64,000 nucleotides of DNA from Maridesulfovibrio frigidus DSM 17176 (GTDB lineage Bacteria > Desulfobacterota > Desulfovibrionia > Desulfovibrionales > Desulfovibrionaceae), in NCBI RefSeq assembly GCF_000711735.1, contig NZ_JONL01000002.1, positions 310,001 through 374,000 on the forward strand, written 5' to 3'. Within the stretch, counting starts at the first letter, position 1, and each line of letters starts with the position of its first letter. A model generated the notes under the pieces. The model was not told the DNA's origin and made no database searches. It worked only from the letters and a program-made list of their open reading frames with translations. The position numbers and the translations under genes were made by a program. Of this stretch, positions 53,272 to 61,216 are shown in pieces.

Positions 53272-55071
53272 TTAATATAAAACCATCAAGGTAAAGATCA
53301 TTACTCCCATATAGAGTACGGTCATACCTGTCCCTGCCCGGACGTAGTCGATCGTTTTATAACCACCGGGACGCATAATGAGTGCGTTAACCTGATGAGT
53401 TGGCAACACGAATGTATTGGATGCCGCAACAGCTACTGTCAGTGCCGCAATGCGAGGATCTACGCCTGCATTCAAAGCCATATTCATGGCTAACGGAACC
53501 AGTAGTACAGTTGCTCCAACGTTTGATGCAACCAAAGTAAAGAATGAGGTCAATATACCAATTACCGTCAGCAATACCACCGTTGAAGGATGGCCGAGAG
53601 CAGACATGATAGTTGCTGCAATATATTGCGCGGCTCCAGTGTTTTCAAATGCCATTCCAAGCGGGATCAGCCCTCCAAGAAGGAAGACAGTCATCCAGTC
53701 AACTGACTGGTATGCTTCATCAATGCTTAGAACCTTAGTCAGAATCATGCCTAAAGCTCCTGCGAGTAAGGCAATGGAAAGCTGAATGTGCAGTGCCAGA
53801 ATCAAGAACAGAGATACACCTAGCCACAACAAGGCAAATTTAGCCTTATCAGTGCGTAGTATTTCTCCCTTTACTTCTTCTGTGAAAACAAAATCAGGTC
53901 TGTCTTTAAGCAGATGGAACATCTCCCAGCGACCATGGAGAAGGAAAGCATCTCCAGACTCAATCTGGAGATCACTTAAACCACTGATAAAGAGTTTTTC
54001 ACCACGAAAGATTGCAAGCGGTGAAACCTGAAAGCGGTTGCGTAAACGGATTTCGGAAAGAGTCTGCCCGACAAGTTCCGACCGAGGAGTTACAATACCC
54101 TCCATTATTCCGGCATTATTAGGAGAAAGCTCTTCTGCAAAAGAGCTAAGCTCTTCCTGCAGTTCCCACCCAAAGTTGTCAGCCATATGCTGCACAAACT
54201 CACGGTGACCGACTATAGCCAAATGGTCACCAGGTCTGATGACTTCAGAAGCATCAGGAGCAATTTTGTGTTGTTTGCCATGATCTCTTGCAATGGCAAC
54301 CACTGTTGAAAAATAAATGGGCCGAAGTGCGAGGTTCTGTAGATCCTCATCACTTTCCCATGTCTCTGGAACATGGACCTCAAACAAAGAGCCGATACCG
54401 CCGTATGTATCATTCAAAAGCTCCGACATAGGACCGGAGAATTCAGCGACATCCTTACTAGGAAGAATAAATCTTCCAAAAAGCATAAAGTATATAAGAG
54501 CTGCCACAAGCAGCGCAATTCCTATAGGGGTAACACCGAACATCCCGAAGGGTTCGTACTGTTTCCCACCAACAATCATCAAATCGTTCAACAAAATCAG
54601 AGGACTTGATCCGACCAGTGTCAGACAGCCACCGATAATTGCACAGAACCCCATGGGCATCAGCAATCTTCCAACCGGAACCCCGGTCTGATTGCCGATG
54701 CGTTTTGCTGCAGGGAGAAACAGGGCCGCAGCCCCGATATTCTGCATGAACCCTGAAATGATCGCCACGGTACCGGCAATCAAAGTCATGATTCGAGTTT
54801 CACTTTTACCGGCAAACTTGAGGATAACTCGGGCCATTGAGTTCATAACACCGGTCTTGTCCAGTCCGGCCCCGATGATAATAACGGCTATAATTGATAC
54901 GACAGCATTACTGCTTAAACCACTGATTGCCTGTTTAGGCGTAACCAATCCGAGCAAAGGAAGAAGTACCATCATAATGATACCGACTACATCCACACGG
55001 ACCCATTCGAAGATGAAGAGCAGTATTGCGAAAGCAAGAACTGCCATTACTAGAATAATCTCTGGAGTCAT
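53272..55071 (-). CDS. SLC13/DASS-type anion permease with two RCK_C domains
   Basis: The 599-residue inner-membrane protein has N-terminal helices (ILVMAVLAFAILLFIFEW, GLSSNAVVSIIAVIIIGAG), two cytoplasmic TrkA-C/RCK_C domains at about 210-290 (EVIRPGDHLAIVGHREFV) and 305-385 (LQIESGDAFLLHGRWE), and C-terminal helices with SNVGATVLLVPLAMNMA, the SNxxA/T-type Na+-binding motif of the DASS family. It likely moves sulfate or dicarboxylates with Na+. In a presumed sulfate reducer sulfate uptake is attractive but unproven. AAAGGT lies upstream of ATG 55071. It lies 42 bases after the Usp-like gene, so the two are co-transcribed. Confidence 0.88.
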   Translation of the reverse strand: MTPEIILVMAVLAFAILLFIFEWVRVDVVGIIMMVLLPLLGLVTPKQAISGLSSNAVVSIIAVIIIGAGLDKTGVMNSMARVILKFAGKSETRIMTLIAGTVAIISGFMQNIGAAALFLPAAKRIGNQTGVPVGRLLMPMGFCAIIGGCLTLVGSSPLILLNDLMIVGGKQYEPFGMFGVTPIGIALLVAALIYFMLFGRFILPSKDVAEFSGPMSELLNDTYGGIGSLFEVHVPETWESDEDLQNLALRPIYFSTVVAIARDHGKQHKIAPDASEVIRPGDHLAIVGHREFVQHMADNFGWELQEELSSFAEELSPNNAGIMEGIVTPRSELVGQTLSEIRLRNRFQVSPLAIFRGEKLFISGLSDLQIESGDAFLLHGRWEMFHLLKDRPDFVFTEEVKGEILRTDKAKFALLWLGVSLFLILALHIQLSIALLAGALGMILTKVLSIDEAYQSVDWMTVFLLGGLIPLGMAFENTGAAQYIAATIMSALGHPSTVVLLTVIGILTSFFTLVASNVGATVLLVPLAMNMALNAGVDPRIAALTVAVAASNTFVLPTHQVNALIMRPGGYKTIDYVRAGTGMTVLYMGVMIFTLMVLY

Positions 55072-55113
55072 AATTTACCTTTTAAGCTTAAAGCGTAATG
55101 CTGGTTTGCAGGC

Positions 55114-55722
55114 CTATTTTACCCGCAGCATCGCTCGTGTATATACAGGGATAGCCGTATTTGTTTTTCTATCTGCGACATCTTCCATGACATAACGGTA
55201 GTCGCAATCTTCACAATGAAGTTCTGCGACAACAGCATCTTCTTTGCCGCTTTTAATAAGGTGTGCGAACAATAGACCGGCCTCTTTAGCTTGGCCGGAA
55301 AAATCAGCGATATTCTCTTCAGATTTATCGCGGAAATTGTTGAAATCTGAACCATGTTCATCGAGGTTCAGCGCAACCAGACTGCTTTGAGTCTTGGCTG
55401 CCATGCCTATTGCATAGCTGACGACACTTCCAGAGAAAGCCGCGCCTTTGCTGACAACAAGAATTTTTCCACCGGCAGTTGTTGTTTCTGAAAGATTCTT
55501 AACAAGTTCATCATTTTCTTTTTGGGAAGTCGGTGCCTTCTGGCTCTTGAGCCGAAAACGGTTTAACAATGATTTCAAGAAAAGCCCCCTTTCGTTTTGG
55601 CCAGCTAATAACTGGTCCCGATTAATGGCCCATTTGCCTACGCTACAGGTATTGCACTGATTTTTGGCCTTTGTTGCATAATGTCGATCAAAGAAGCCAA
55701 TAATGTACTGAACGGTAGCCAT
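55114..55722 (-). CDS. UspA-like protein
   Basis: From ATG 55722 (GAGGAGG 5 bases upstream) the protein has 202 residues; the longer frame from 55782 would overlap the candidate promoter and is rejected. The N-terminal 70 residues include a cysteine pair (NQCNTCSVGKW). The rest resembles one universal-stress-protein domain (KILVVSKGAAFSGSVVSYAIGMAAKTQSSLVALNL). Another cysteine pair CEDCDY lies near the end. No ATP-binding G-2X-G-9X-G(S/T) motif was confirmed. As first gene of the unit with SLC13 and NhaB, it could sense or regulate ion stress. Confidence 0.65.
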   Translation of the reverse strand: MATVQYIIGFFDRHYATKAKNQCNTCSVGKWAINRDQLLAGQNERGLFLKSLLNRFRLKSQKAPTSQKENDELVKNLSETTTAGGKILVVSKGAAFSGSVVSYAIGMAAKTQSSLVALNLDEHGSDFNNFRDKSEENIADFSGQAKEAGLLFAHLIKSGKEDAVVAELHCEDCDYRYVMEDVADRKTNTAIPVYTRAMLRVK

Positions 55723-55760
55723 GGAACCTCCTCGTTTTTGTTTCTTCTCACGCTCCTTAA

Positions 55761-55778
55761 GATCAATAAGCATGCCAA
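55761..55778 (-). promoter_or_regulatory. Candidate sigma54 promoter for Usp-like/SLC13/nhaB unit
   Basis: On the reverse strand the sequence reads TTGGCATGCTTATTGATC, close to the TGGCAC-N5-TTGCA consensus: GG at -24 is exact, and the -12 pair is GA rather than GC. Transcription would begin near 55751, giving a ~29-base leader to ATG 55722. An NtrC-type activator is encoded nearby. Confidence 0.45.
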
Positions 55779-55850
55779 CCAAAATAACACCCCCAAACTA
55801 TCGTAATGTATGAATATATATAAAGGACGCAACTTTAGCTCAGTTTGAGA

Positions 55851-55866
55851 TGTTGCGTTATGCAAC
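55851..55866. promoter_or_regulatory. Dyad repeat 1 (putative activator site)
   Basis: TGTTGCGTTATGCAAC carries half-sites GTTGC and GCAAC around a 5-base centre. It is one of three related elements in this spacer and lies about 100-115 bases upstream of the predicted sigma54 start on the reverse strand, a normal enhancer distance. Confidence 0.6.
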
Positions 55867-55927
55867 TCTGATTATCCAAAATATCGTGAGTAATGCCCAA
55901 TCTACGTAAAACAGGGGGTTAATGCAT

Positions 55928-55943
55928 GTTTCATTTTGCAACA
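55928..55943. promoter_or_regulatory. Dyad repeat 2 (putative activator site)
   Basis: GTTTCATTTTGCAACA matches repeat 3 at 13 of 16 positions and repeat 1 in its GCAACA half. It lies about 180 bases upstream of the predicted sigma54 start, again a plausible enhancer position. Confidence 0.6.
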
Positions 55944-56107
55944 TCTTCGATCGGATCATTACAATCTAAGAGATTCTAATGGTTTCTTAATTTTTTAATC
56001 AGGATCGTTATACCCCGCATAAACAGGGCTGATGCTAGGTTGTGCCTTTCCTCACAATGTTTTCAGATACTTTTTTTGCGTTTAAAACTGCGAGCTGAAG
56101 GGGTGTT

Positions 56108-56123
56108 GTTTCACAATGCAACA
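56108..56123. promoter_or_regulatory. Dyad repeat 3 (putative activator site)
   Basis: GTTTCACAATGCAACA matches repeat 2 at 13 of 16 positions. It lies about 95 bases upstream of the receiver-Lon start, so it could also regulate that gene. Confidence 0.6.
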
Positions 56124-56217
56124 TTAACAACGTAAGTCATTGATGATAATAACTGTCTTATCTCGAATGGCGTGACGTAATATTTCTATAATGATTTTCA
56201 GTGAGAAGGATGTGCAT

Positions 56218-58263
56218 ATGCTAAGGTGGTTCAATAAAAAAAATGACGAGAAACTGAATCCGGAAGTGAAAACTCCAGATGAAAGTAATTTACCTCAGCA
56301 GAAAAACGGAGCGCAAGAGCTGGTCGAGCGCGTCAATTCGGCCGAACTTCCCGACCACATAATAAATACAACTCATGATGAATGCGAAAGACTGCTTAAG
56401 TTGGACAGTTCGTCTCCTGAATTCGCTATCGGGCATAACTATCTTGATTTTATACTCTCTTTACCGTGGAATAATACCACTAAGGACGACCTTGACCTTG
56501 AGCGCGCGAAAGAAGTGCTTGATGCTCGGCACTACGGTTTAAATAACGTAAAAGAAAGAATTCTTGAATTTCTTGCTGTAAAGAATCTTCGTAGCAGGAT
56601 CAATCCAAGCTTAATTATTGCTGACGATGAAATCATCGCCAGAGAAAATCTATCCATCATTTTTGAACACGAGGGATTCACAGTAAGAACTGTTGCCAAC
56701 GGACAGGAGGCTGTGGAGGCCATGGAAGATGAGCCTGCGGATATTGTGATAACCGATCTTAAGATGGATGTTATGGACGGCCTTGAGCTTCTTGAAGAGG
56801 TGCGAAGCCGCTGGCCTGATACAGGTGTGATAATGCTCACGGGGTATGCAACAGTGAAAACAGCTGTAGCAGCCATGAAAAAAGGAGCTGACCAATATCT
56901 GGGTAAACCGGTGAACCTGACCCGCCTTCGTGAGCATGTGCAGGACTTGTTAGGTAAAAATCAACGAATTCAAGGATTGCGAGGACCTGTACTCTGCTTC
57001 AGCGGTCCTCCCGGAACAGGTAAAACTTCAATAGGGAAGGCTATCGCAGAGTCAATGGGACGTAAGTTTATATGTATGTCCCTTGCAGGACTACGGGATG
57101 AAGCTGAATTGCGCGGACACCGCCGCACTTATGTAGGAGCCATGGCAGGAAGGCTTTTGCAGGAAATTCAAAAATCAGGAGTGCGCAATCCGGTTATTAT
57201 GCTGGATGAGATGGACAAGATTATTCAGAATTTCCAAGGCGATGCAACTTCTGTACTGCTTGAAATTCTTGATCCTAAGCAAAATTCAGAGTTTGTAGAC
57301 CAGTATCTGGGATTGCCGTTTGACCTTTCAGGAGTTCTGTTCATCGCCACTGCAAACATCATTGACCGTATACCGGCGCCGCTACGAGACAGAATGGAAA
57401 TGATCGAATTTTCGAGCTATACACTTAGTGAAAAATCTAAAATAGCGACCAACTACCTCATTCCTGAGCAACTGCTTCAGCACGGCCTTGGAATAAAGGA
57501 AATTACAGTGCAGCCCAAGGCTGTAAAACATCTCATTATGGATTACACCCGTGAACCTGGATTGCGCGGGCTGGAAAAACAGATTGCATCACTTTGTCGC
57601 AAGCTGGCGAGAAAAATTATAGCAAAAACGGATGGGAATAACACATTCGTGGTCGAGCAAGAGCAGCTTGCGGAAATCATGGGGCCTCCCCCGCATTTCA
57701 CAACCTCTGCCAGCGAGGATCCTAAAGTCGGACTGGCAACAGGGCTCGTCTGGTCTGAGAATGGAGGAGAAATAATCTTTGTGGAAGTAGCAAAGATGTA
57801 TGGTAATAAAAATCTAATTCTAACTGGATCTCTTGGAGATGTTCTTCAAGAATCTGCTCAGACGGCTTTGAGTTTCATTCGTGCCAACGCTGAAAAATTT
57901 GACTTGTCACCTGACTTTTTTGAATCTTCGGATATTCATGTACATATTCCCGCCGGATCCGTGACAAAAGAAGGGCCTTCCGCTGGAGTTACCATTGTTA
58001 TTGCCATCCTGTCTCAGCTGACTGGACGCCCTGTATTGCAGAATATGGCTTTCACAGGAGAAATATCACTACATGGAGATGTGCTACCAGTCGGCGGAGT
58101 TCGCGAGAAAATCATGGCCGCCTCAAGGTCTGGAATTCGTACCGTAGTTTTACCTAGTAAATGTTCGTATGCCCTCCAGAGAATAGAGCCGGAGGTACTA
58201 GAAGGAATCGAAATCCATCTTGTAAGCAGATTAGAAGAAGCCGTAGAACTGGCCCTTCTTTAA
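56218..58263 (+). CDS. Lon protease with a receiver domain inserted before the AAA+ module
   Basis: From ATG 56218 (AAGGA 7 bases upstream; ATG 56191 lacks a site) the protein has 681 residues. Residues ~70-125 match the Lon helical segment just before the ATPase (DFILSLPWNNTT, EVLDARHYGLNNVKERILEF). Residues ~130-246 are a response-regulator receiver with acidic pocket DDE (136-138), acceptor Asp180 and Lys230. The chain then resumes as Lon: Walker A GPPGTGKT (263-270), Walker B D330-E331, and a protease domain with Ser588 and Lys631 (spacing 43, as in E. coli Lon). The normal N-terminal substrate-binding domain is missing. Phosphorylation could control proteolysis. Similar proteins are, from memory, present in Desulfovibrio. 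Confidence 0.92.
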   Translation: MLRWFNKKNDEKLNPEVKTPDESNLPQQKNGAQELVERVNSAELPDHIINTTHDECERLLKLDSSSPEFAIGHNYLDFILSLPWNNTTKDDLDLERAKEVLDARHYGLNNVKERILEFLAVKNLRSRINPSLIIADDEIIARENLSIIFEHEGFTVRTVANGQEAVEAMEDEPADIVITDLKMDVMDGLELLEEVRSRWPDTGVIMLTGYATVKTAVAAMKKGADQYLGKPVNLTRLREHVQDLLGKNQRIQGLRGPVLCFSGPPGTGKTSIGKAIAESMGRKFICMSLAGLRDEAELRGHRRTYVGAMAGRLLQEIQKSGVRNPVIMLDEMDKIIQNFQGDATSVLLEILDPKQNSEFVDQYLGLPFDLSGVLFIATANIIDRIPAPLRDRMEMIEFSSYTLSEKSKIATNYLIPEQLLQHGLGIKEITVQPKAVKHLIMDYTREPGLRGLEKQIASLCRKLARKIIAKTDGNNTFVVEQEQLAEIMGPPPHFTTSASEDPKVGLATGLVWSENGGEIIFVEVAKMYGNKNLILTGSLGDVLQESAQTALSFIRANAEKFDLSPDFFESSDIHVHIPAGSVTKEGPSAGVTIVIAILSQLTGRPVLQNMAFTGEISLHGDVLPVGGVREKIMAASRSGIRTVVLPSKCSYALQRIEPEVLEGIEIHLVSRLEEAVELALL

Positions 58264-59606
58264 CTTTTCTCCTTTTCCAGACCGAGACGCTTCATTTTAC
58301 GCCATAGGGAGACTCTATCTATCCCGAGAATTTTGGCTGCCTGTGTCTTATTTCCGTCTGTAGCAAGCAAAACCTTTTCTATATGGTGGGATTCAACCTC
58401 CTCCAACGTCTGTAAAGGATTATCATGAGGGATATCGCGTATCTCCCTCGGTAGCAGGTCCGGGGTGAACACGGTCCCCTTGGAGAGAGCCAAGGCTCTT
58501 TGAGCAATATTTTCCAGTTCTCGAACGTTACCCGGAAATGGATAATTCATTAAAGTGTCTAACGTTTCTTGAGAAATAGTATTAATGGCCTGAACCGGAG
58601 TCCTGTGTTTTTCAAGAAAGTGCCCTATCAACACAGGAATATCTTCCCGATGTTCCCGCAAAGGCGGAGACGAAAGAGTTACTACATTTAACCGATAAAA
58701 AAGATCCTGTCGAAAAGTACCCTTTTCCACATTCTTTTTCAGGTCACAGTTGGTAGCCGCGAGAACCCTGATATCAATCGGGATCTCCTGAGTTCCTCCC
58801 ACGCGCAAAAAAGTGCGTTCTTGAAGGACCCGCAAAAGTTTCACCTGCATGTTAAGTGGAAGTTCACTCATTTCATCAAAAAATACCGTCCCACCGTTGG
58901 CAACCTCAAGTATACCTTTCTGTCCGCGCTGAGCTCCTGTAAAGGCTTCTCGTTCATGGCCGAATAATTCTTTATCCATTAACTCTGCAGTAAAAGTCCC
59001 ACAGTTTATCGCCATGAATCTTTCCTCTGAACGAGGGCTGAGCATATGAATGCCACGGGCGATAAGCTCCTTACCAGTACCGGTTTCTCCTTGAATAAGA
59101 ACATTGCAATTCATATTTGCAAGCTGTTTGATGGTACTTTTCAATTTAAGAATTTCATCACCTTGCCCAACCAAAGGAAAATCCTGCTTACCTTGTGCCA
59201 GCACCTGCCTGAGGCGCAGAACTTCCACCGATAACGCCCTGCACTCCAGAGCCTTACGAATCTGTGCACGTAATTCATCGAGATTGAACGGCTTTGCAAT
59301 ATATGAGTGAGCTCCATGTTGCATTGCAGACACAGCCGTAGTCACAGCTGCATGGCCGGTAATAACTATGACCTGTGTTGAAGGCTCCTTCTCTTTAATA
59401 TGCTCAAGCAGCTCAATTCCGTTCATGCCCGGAAGCATGAGGTCAGTAAGCACTAACTCAAATTCAGCTTTTTCGAACTGCTGCAAGGCTTCTGATCCAG
59501 AACCGACCGCAACAGTAGTGTACCCTTCCTTATTTAGAACATGGGTAAGATTATCTCTTGCGATTTCCTCATCATCAACAATAAGGATTTTAATGTCGCT
59601 CATCAT
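58260..59606 (-). CDS. NtrC-family sigma54-dependent response regulator
   Basis: The 448-residue protein has a receiver (Asp55 acceptor, Lys105), an AAA+ ATPase (Walker A GETGTGKE at 173-180, FFDE at 242-245) and a Fis-type helix-turn-helix (NKTQAAKILGIDRVSLWRKMKRL). The sigma54-contact loop reads EAFTGA (220-225) instead of GAFTGA. The start overlaps the kinase stop by ATGA, so kinase and regulator form an operon. Its receiver resembles the one in the convergent Lon protein. The likely targets are the dyad repeats and sigma54-like promoter at 55.7-56.1 kb. Confidence 0.92.
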   Translation of the reverse strand: MMSDIKILIVDDEEIARDNLTHVLNKEGYTTVAVGSGSEALQQFEKAEFELVLTDLMLPGMNGIELLEHIKEKEPSTQVIVITGHAAVTTAVSAMQHGAHSYIAKPFNLDELRAQIRKALECRALSVEVLRLRQVLAQGKQDFPLVGQGDEILKLKSTIKQLANMNCNVLIQGETGTGKELIARGIHMLSPRSEERFMAINCGTFTAELMDKELFGHEREAFTGAQRGQKGILEVANGGTVFFDEMSELPLNMQVKLLRVLQERTFLRVGGTQEIPIDIRVLAATNCDLKKNVEKGTFRQDLFYRLNVVTLSSPPLREHREDIPVLIGHFLEKHRTPVQAINTISQETLDTLMNYPFPGNVRELENIAQRALALSKGTVFTPDLLPREIRDIPHDNPLQTLEEVESHHIEKVLLATDGNKTQAAKILGIDRVSLWRKMKRLGLEKEKS

Positions 59607-61018
59607 GCTTTCATACCTTCAACCAGAGGGATGGTTATATAAAAAGTTGTTCCTTTGCCCTCGCGGCTTTCGGTCCGGATATGACCTTGGTGCTTTTCAA
59701 TAATTCCATAAACAATATATAGTCCCAGCCCGGTGCCTTGCCCGACTTCTTTTGTCGAAAAGAACGGATCAAAAATTCTTTCCAGCGTGTCCGGAGTCAT
59801 GCCTTCACCTGTGTCGGACACAGTAATAATTGCATTATCATCTTTGGTAGAAGCGGCAATACGTATAGAGCCTTGCTTCGGCTCAATAGCCTGAATAGCG
59901 TTGATAAGCAGATTGATAAATGCCTCCTGCATCTTGCGCCGGTCAACTCGAACAACAATATGTTCCGAGATGCCCTTTGTAAGAGAAATATTTGATGGAA
60001 CCTGACTTGAAACAAGGCTTATTGCTGATTGTACAATCTCATCCAGTTCGATTGGCCCCGGAGAATACTCACGTTCGCGGGAAAACTCGAGAAGCCCTTT
60101 CACAATATCACGCGAGCGGAGTGTCTCCTGCATAATATTATCCATCATTTTATCGGAAAGAACATCCTTCCCTTTTGTTCCTTCCATCAAAATCTGACAG
60201 GATGTTGAGATATTATTAAGAGGATTGTTTAACTGGTGGGCTATGCCGGAAGCAAGAGTTCCTATTGATGACAACTTCTGAGCCTGCACCAACTGGCGAC
60301 GCCTCTTTTTCAATTGTTCAACCATAGAATTTAGCGCAGCAAATACCTGCTGAATTTCATCATGAAAATTTTTGATCGGCAATGCCTTAAAAGTTCCCAG
60401 TGATATTCGTTTTGTCGCATCCTGTACTTGCCTGAGAGGCTTCAAGATGCTTGAAGAAACAAACACCACAAGAATGAAAATAACTACAGCGATCCCAACC
60501 ATGGAGAATGTTAGGTTTGAGCGCAACTTCTGGTTAATAGAAAGAATGTTCTTTCTCTCGAAACGGGAAATTGATTTGGAATCTTCCACAAGAGCCTGAC
60601 CCACTTCTCTAATATTACTGTTTTGAGTTCCGGCAAAGAGGTTATTCTTTTTCCCCGATAATTCAAGGTTATGTAATAAATTTCTATAGAGATCCAAATT
60701 GGTTTTCAGACTTTTACCTGTTTTCTTTATTTCTTTATTAATGAACTCCTGCATTAACGCAGAAAGTAACTTGTCGGTCTGATTAAGATATTCAAACCCC
60801 TGAGCAAGCAGAGCATTATCGTGGTATAGCAAAAAGTTTTTTTCTGTTCTCCGGATTTCCAAAATAAGATTACTGAGGTCATCAACTCGCTCAACAAGCA
60901 TAACCTCTCGCTCTAGTTGCAAGGTATTCATGTATGACAACATCCCTATGCAACCAAAACAGATGGAAAAAATAATAATTCCTAAAATAATTTTTTGACG
61001 AATATTTAATTTGGGCAC
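59603..61018 (-). CDS. Sensor histidine kinase (NtrB/ZraS-like, helical sensor)
   Basis: The 471-residue protein starts at GTG 61018 with GAAGG 8 bases upstream. TM1 is at ~9-29, a periplasmic all-helical sensor at ~33-168 (LILEIRRTEKNFLLYHD is typical of HBM-type helical modules), TM2 at ~171-190, then HAMP, HisKA with His261 in SGIAHQLNNPLNNI (HQ in place of the usual HE) and a HATPase with DTGEGM and GQGTGLGLYI. It presumably phosphorylates the downstream NtrC-type regulator and perhaps the receiver in Lon. HBM sensors bind organic acids or related small molecules in known cases; ligand here unknown. Confidence 0.9.
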   Translation of the reverse strand: MPKLNIRQKIILGIIIFSICFGCIGMLSYMNTLQLEREVMLVERVDDLSNLILEIRRTEKNFLLYHDNALLAQGFEYLNQTDKLLSALMQEFINKEIKKTGKSLKTNLDLYRNLLHNLELSGKKNNLFAGTQNSNIREVGQALVEDSKSISRFERKNILSINQKLRSNLTFSMVGIAVVIFILVVFVSSSILKPLRQVQDATKRISLGTFKALPIKNFHDEIQQVFAALNSMVEQLKKRRRQLVQAQKLSSIGTLASGIAHQLNNPLNNISTSCQILMEGTKGKDVLSDKMMDNIMQETLRSRDIVKGLLEFSREREYSPGPIELDEIVQSAISLVSSQVPSNISLTKGISEHIVVRVDRRKMQEAFINLLINAIQAIEPKQGSIRIAASTKDDNAIITVSDTGEGMTPDTLERIFDPFFSTKEVGQGTGLGLYIVYGIIEKHQGHIRTESREGKGTTFYITIPLVEGMKA

Positions 61019-61216
61019 GCGGATAACCTTCTTTGCAAACGTTACTCTGATTGAATTTATATGATTCCAAGTGTTAATTGAGTCTAAATACGACTAGTGC
61101 AGGTAAAAGGCAAACGGAAGCAGAGCCAGACATGAAATAATCATCAGCGAAATACATAATAAAAACTAAAAACCGAACACATTTACTGTGCAATATCGGC
61201 AACAAACATGTTCTTC

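Larger units (their letters stand above)
55723..56217. other. Divergent regulatory region (495 bp)
   Basis: This spacer separates the reverse Usp-like/SLC13/nhaB unit from the forward receiver-Lon gene. It holds a candidate sigma54 promoter for the reverse unit and three dyad repeats, listed separately. No GG-N10-GC pair consistent with a sigma54 promoter was found facing the receiver-Lon gene, which presumably uses a sigma70-type promoter that I cannot place. Confidence 0.6.

Noticed and set aside
55723-55782. Longer start for the Usp-like protein
   Set aside because: The extension is lysine/arginine-rich, overlaps the sigma54-like promoter, and GAGGAGG precedes ATG 55722.
56191-56217. Earlier ATG start for the receiver-Lon gene
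   Set aside because: No ribosome-binding site precedes 56191; AAGGA lies 7 bases before ATG 56218.
55867-56217. A sigma54 promoter facing the receiver-Lon gene
   Set aside because: No GG-N10-GC pair with TGGC/TTGC context was found on the forward strand.
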